NCBI GenBank assembly: GCA_945956975.1
Contig: CAMFKC010000183.1
Location: forward strand, 1 to 5,862
DNA from: an uncultured Methylocystaceae bacterium
Lineage (GTDB): Bacteria > Pseudomonadota > Alphaproteobacteria > Rhizobiales > Beijerinckiaceae
DNA: 5,862 nucleotides
Direction: 5' to 3'
A program made the translations under genes and the position numbers. Shown one piece after another: positions 5,644-5,862 of the stretch. Every line of letters begins with the position of its first letter. Position 1 is the stretch's first letter. A model generated the notes under the pieces. That model saw only the letters and a program-made list of their open reading frames with translations, was not told the DNA's origin and did no database searches.

Positions 5644-5862
5644 TCACTTGCCCGTGGTCGACGACGAGGCAAGCTTCTTGGCCATGTCGAGATGCTTCTT
5701 CAGGCCGGGAAGCTGCTTGGTGGCCAAGCCCTTCACGCGATTGTCGTCGCCATTAGTCGCCTGCTCGCTGAACATGCCGATCGCCTTCTCGTGATCCGGG
5801 ATCATGAAGGTGATGAACGCCTTGTCGAATTCGGCGCCGCTGAGCTTTTCGAGCTTGGCCTT
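5644..5862 (-). CDS. DUF4142 domain protein, C-terminal part, 5' end outside window
   Basis: The minus strand is open from the window edge to a TGA at 5644-5646 and gives the last 72 residues of a protein. The visible part is mainly helical and charged. Its segment SGAEFDKAFITFMIPDHEKA, the FSEQATNGDD stretch and the LPGLKKHLDMAKKL helix match the end of DUF4142 proteins as I know them. These are small, usually exported, ferritin-like four-helix proteins of unknown function; the conserved DH pair (here PDHEKA) is typical. The tail SSSTTGK is low-complexity. The N-terminus, including any signal peptide, lies outside the window. The gene converges on the small RNA candidate. Codon use is like the neighbours. 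Confidence 0.82.
   Translation of the reverse strand, partial: KAKLEKLSGAEFDKAFITFMIPDHEKAIGMFSEQATNGDDNRVKGLATKQLPGLKKHLDMAKKLASSSTTGK

Noticed and set aside
5412..5756. Plus-strand open frame of 114 codons downstream of lysR
   Set aside because: It runs through two hairpin terminators and into the antisense of the DUF4142 gene, with no ribosome binding site and no recognisable domain.

Overview
The window is a GC-rich chromosomal segment with dense coding, high third-position GC and short intergenic gaps. It most likely comes from an alphaproteobacterium of the order Hyphomicrobiales (Rhizobiales). The main reason is trxB followed directly by a LysR regulator of the LsrB/VtlR type; this placement is from memory of the family, not from a search. 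I see no insertion sequences, phage genes, CRISPR arrays, tRNAs or rRNAs. Most of the window is ordinary housekeeping DNA.

Layout. (1) 1-870, plus strand: the 3' part of an alpha/beta hydrolase of the HGGGW / GDSAG type, cut by the window edge. (2) 923-2025, minus strand: a two-gene unit, apt (adenine phosphoribosyltransferase) followed after 2 nt by an uncharacterised three-helix membrane protein. (3) 2101-2298, plus strand: a 65-residue membrane protein with a good ribosome binding site, wedged between apt and mtnP. (4) 2302-3180, minus strand: mtnP (S-methyl-5'-thioadenosine phosphorylase). (5) 3365-4333, plus strand: trxB (thioredoxin reductase). (6) 4505-5398, plus strand: a LysR regulator starting at GTG, with a hairpin terminator just after it. 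(7) 5399-5643, no protein gene: the lysR terminator, a short inverted repeat, and what looks like a small RNA of about 110 nt ending in a strong intrinsic terminator. (8) 5644-5862, minus strand: the C-terminal end of a DUF4142 protein, cut by the window edge.

How the genes fit together. MtnP splits methylthioadenosine into adenine and methylthioribose-1-phosphate, and Apt turns adenine into AMP. The two therefore form a salvage pair, although the small opposite-strand gene separates them. TrxB and the LysR protein form a redox and regulation block. LsrB/VtlR regulators are tied to AbcR small RNAs in Rhizobium, Agrobacterium and Brucella relatives. The candidate RNA downstream of this regulator, with a CCUCCCC hairpin loop that could mask ribosome binding sites, is the most interesting item here.
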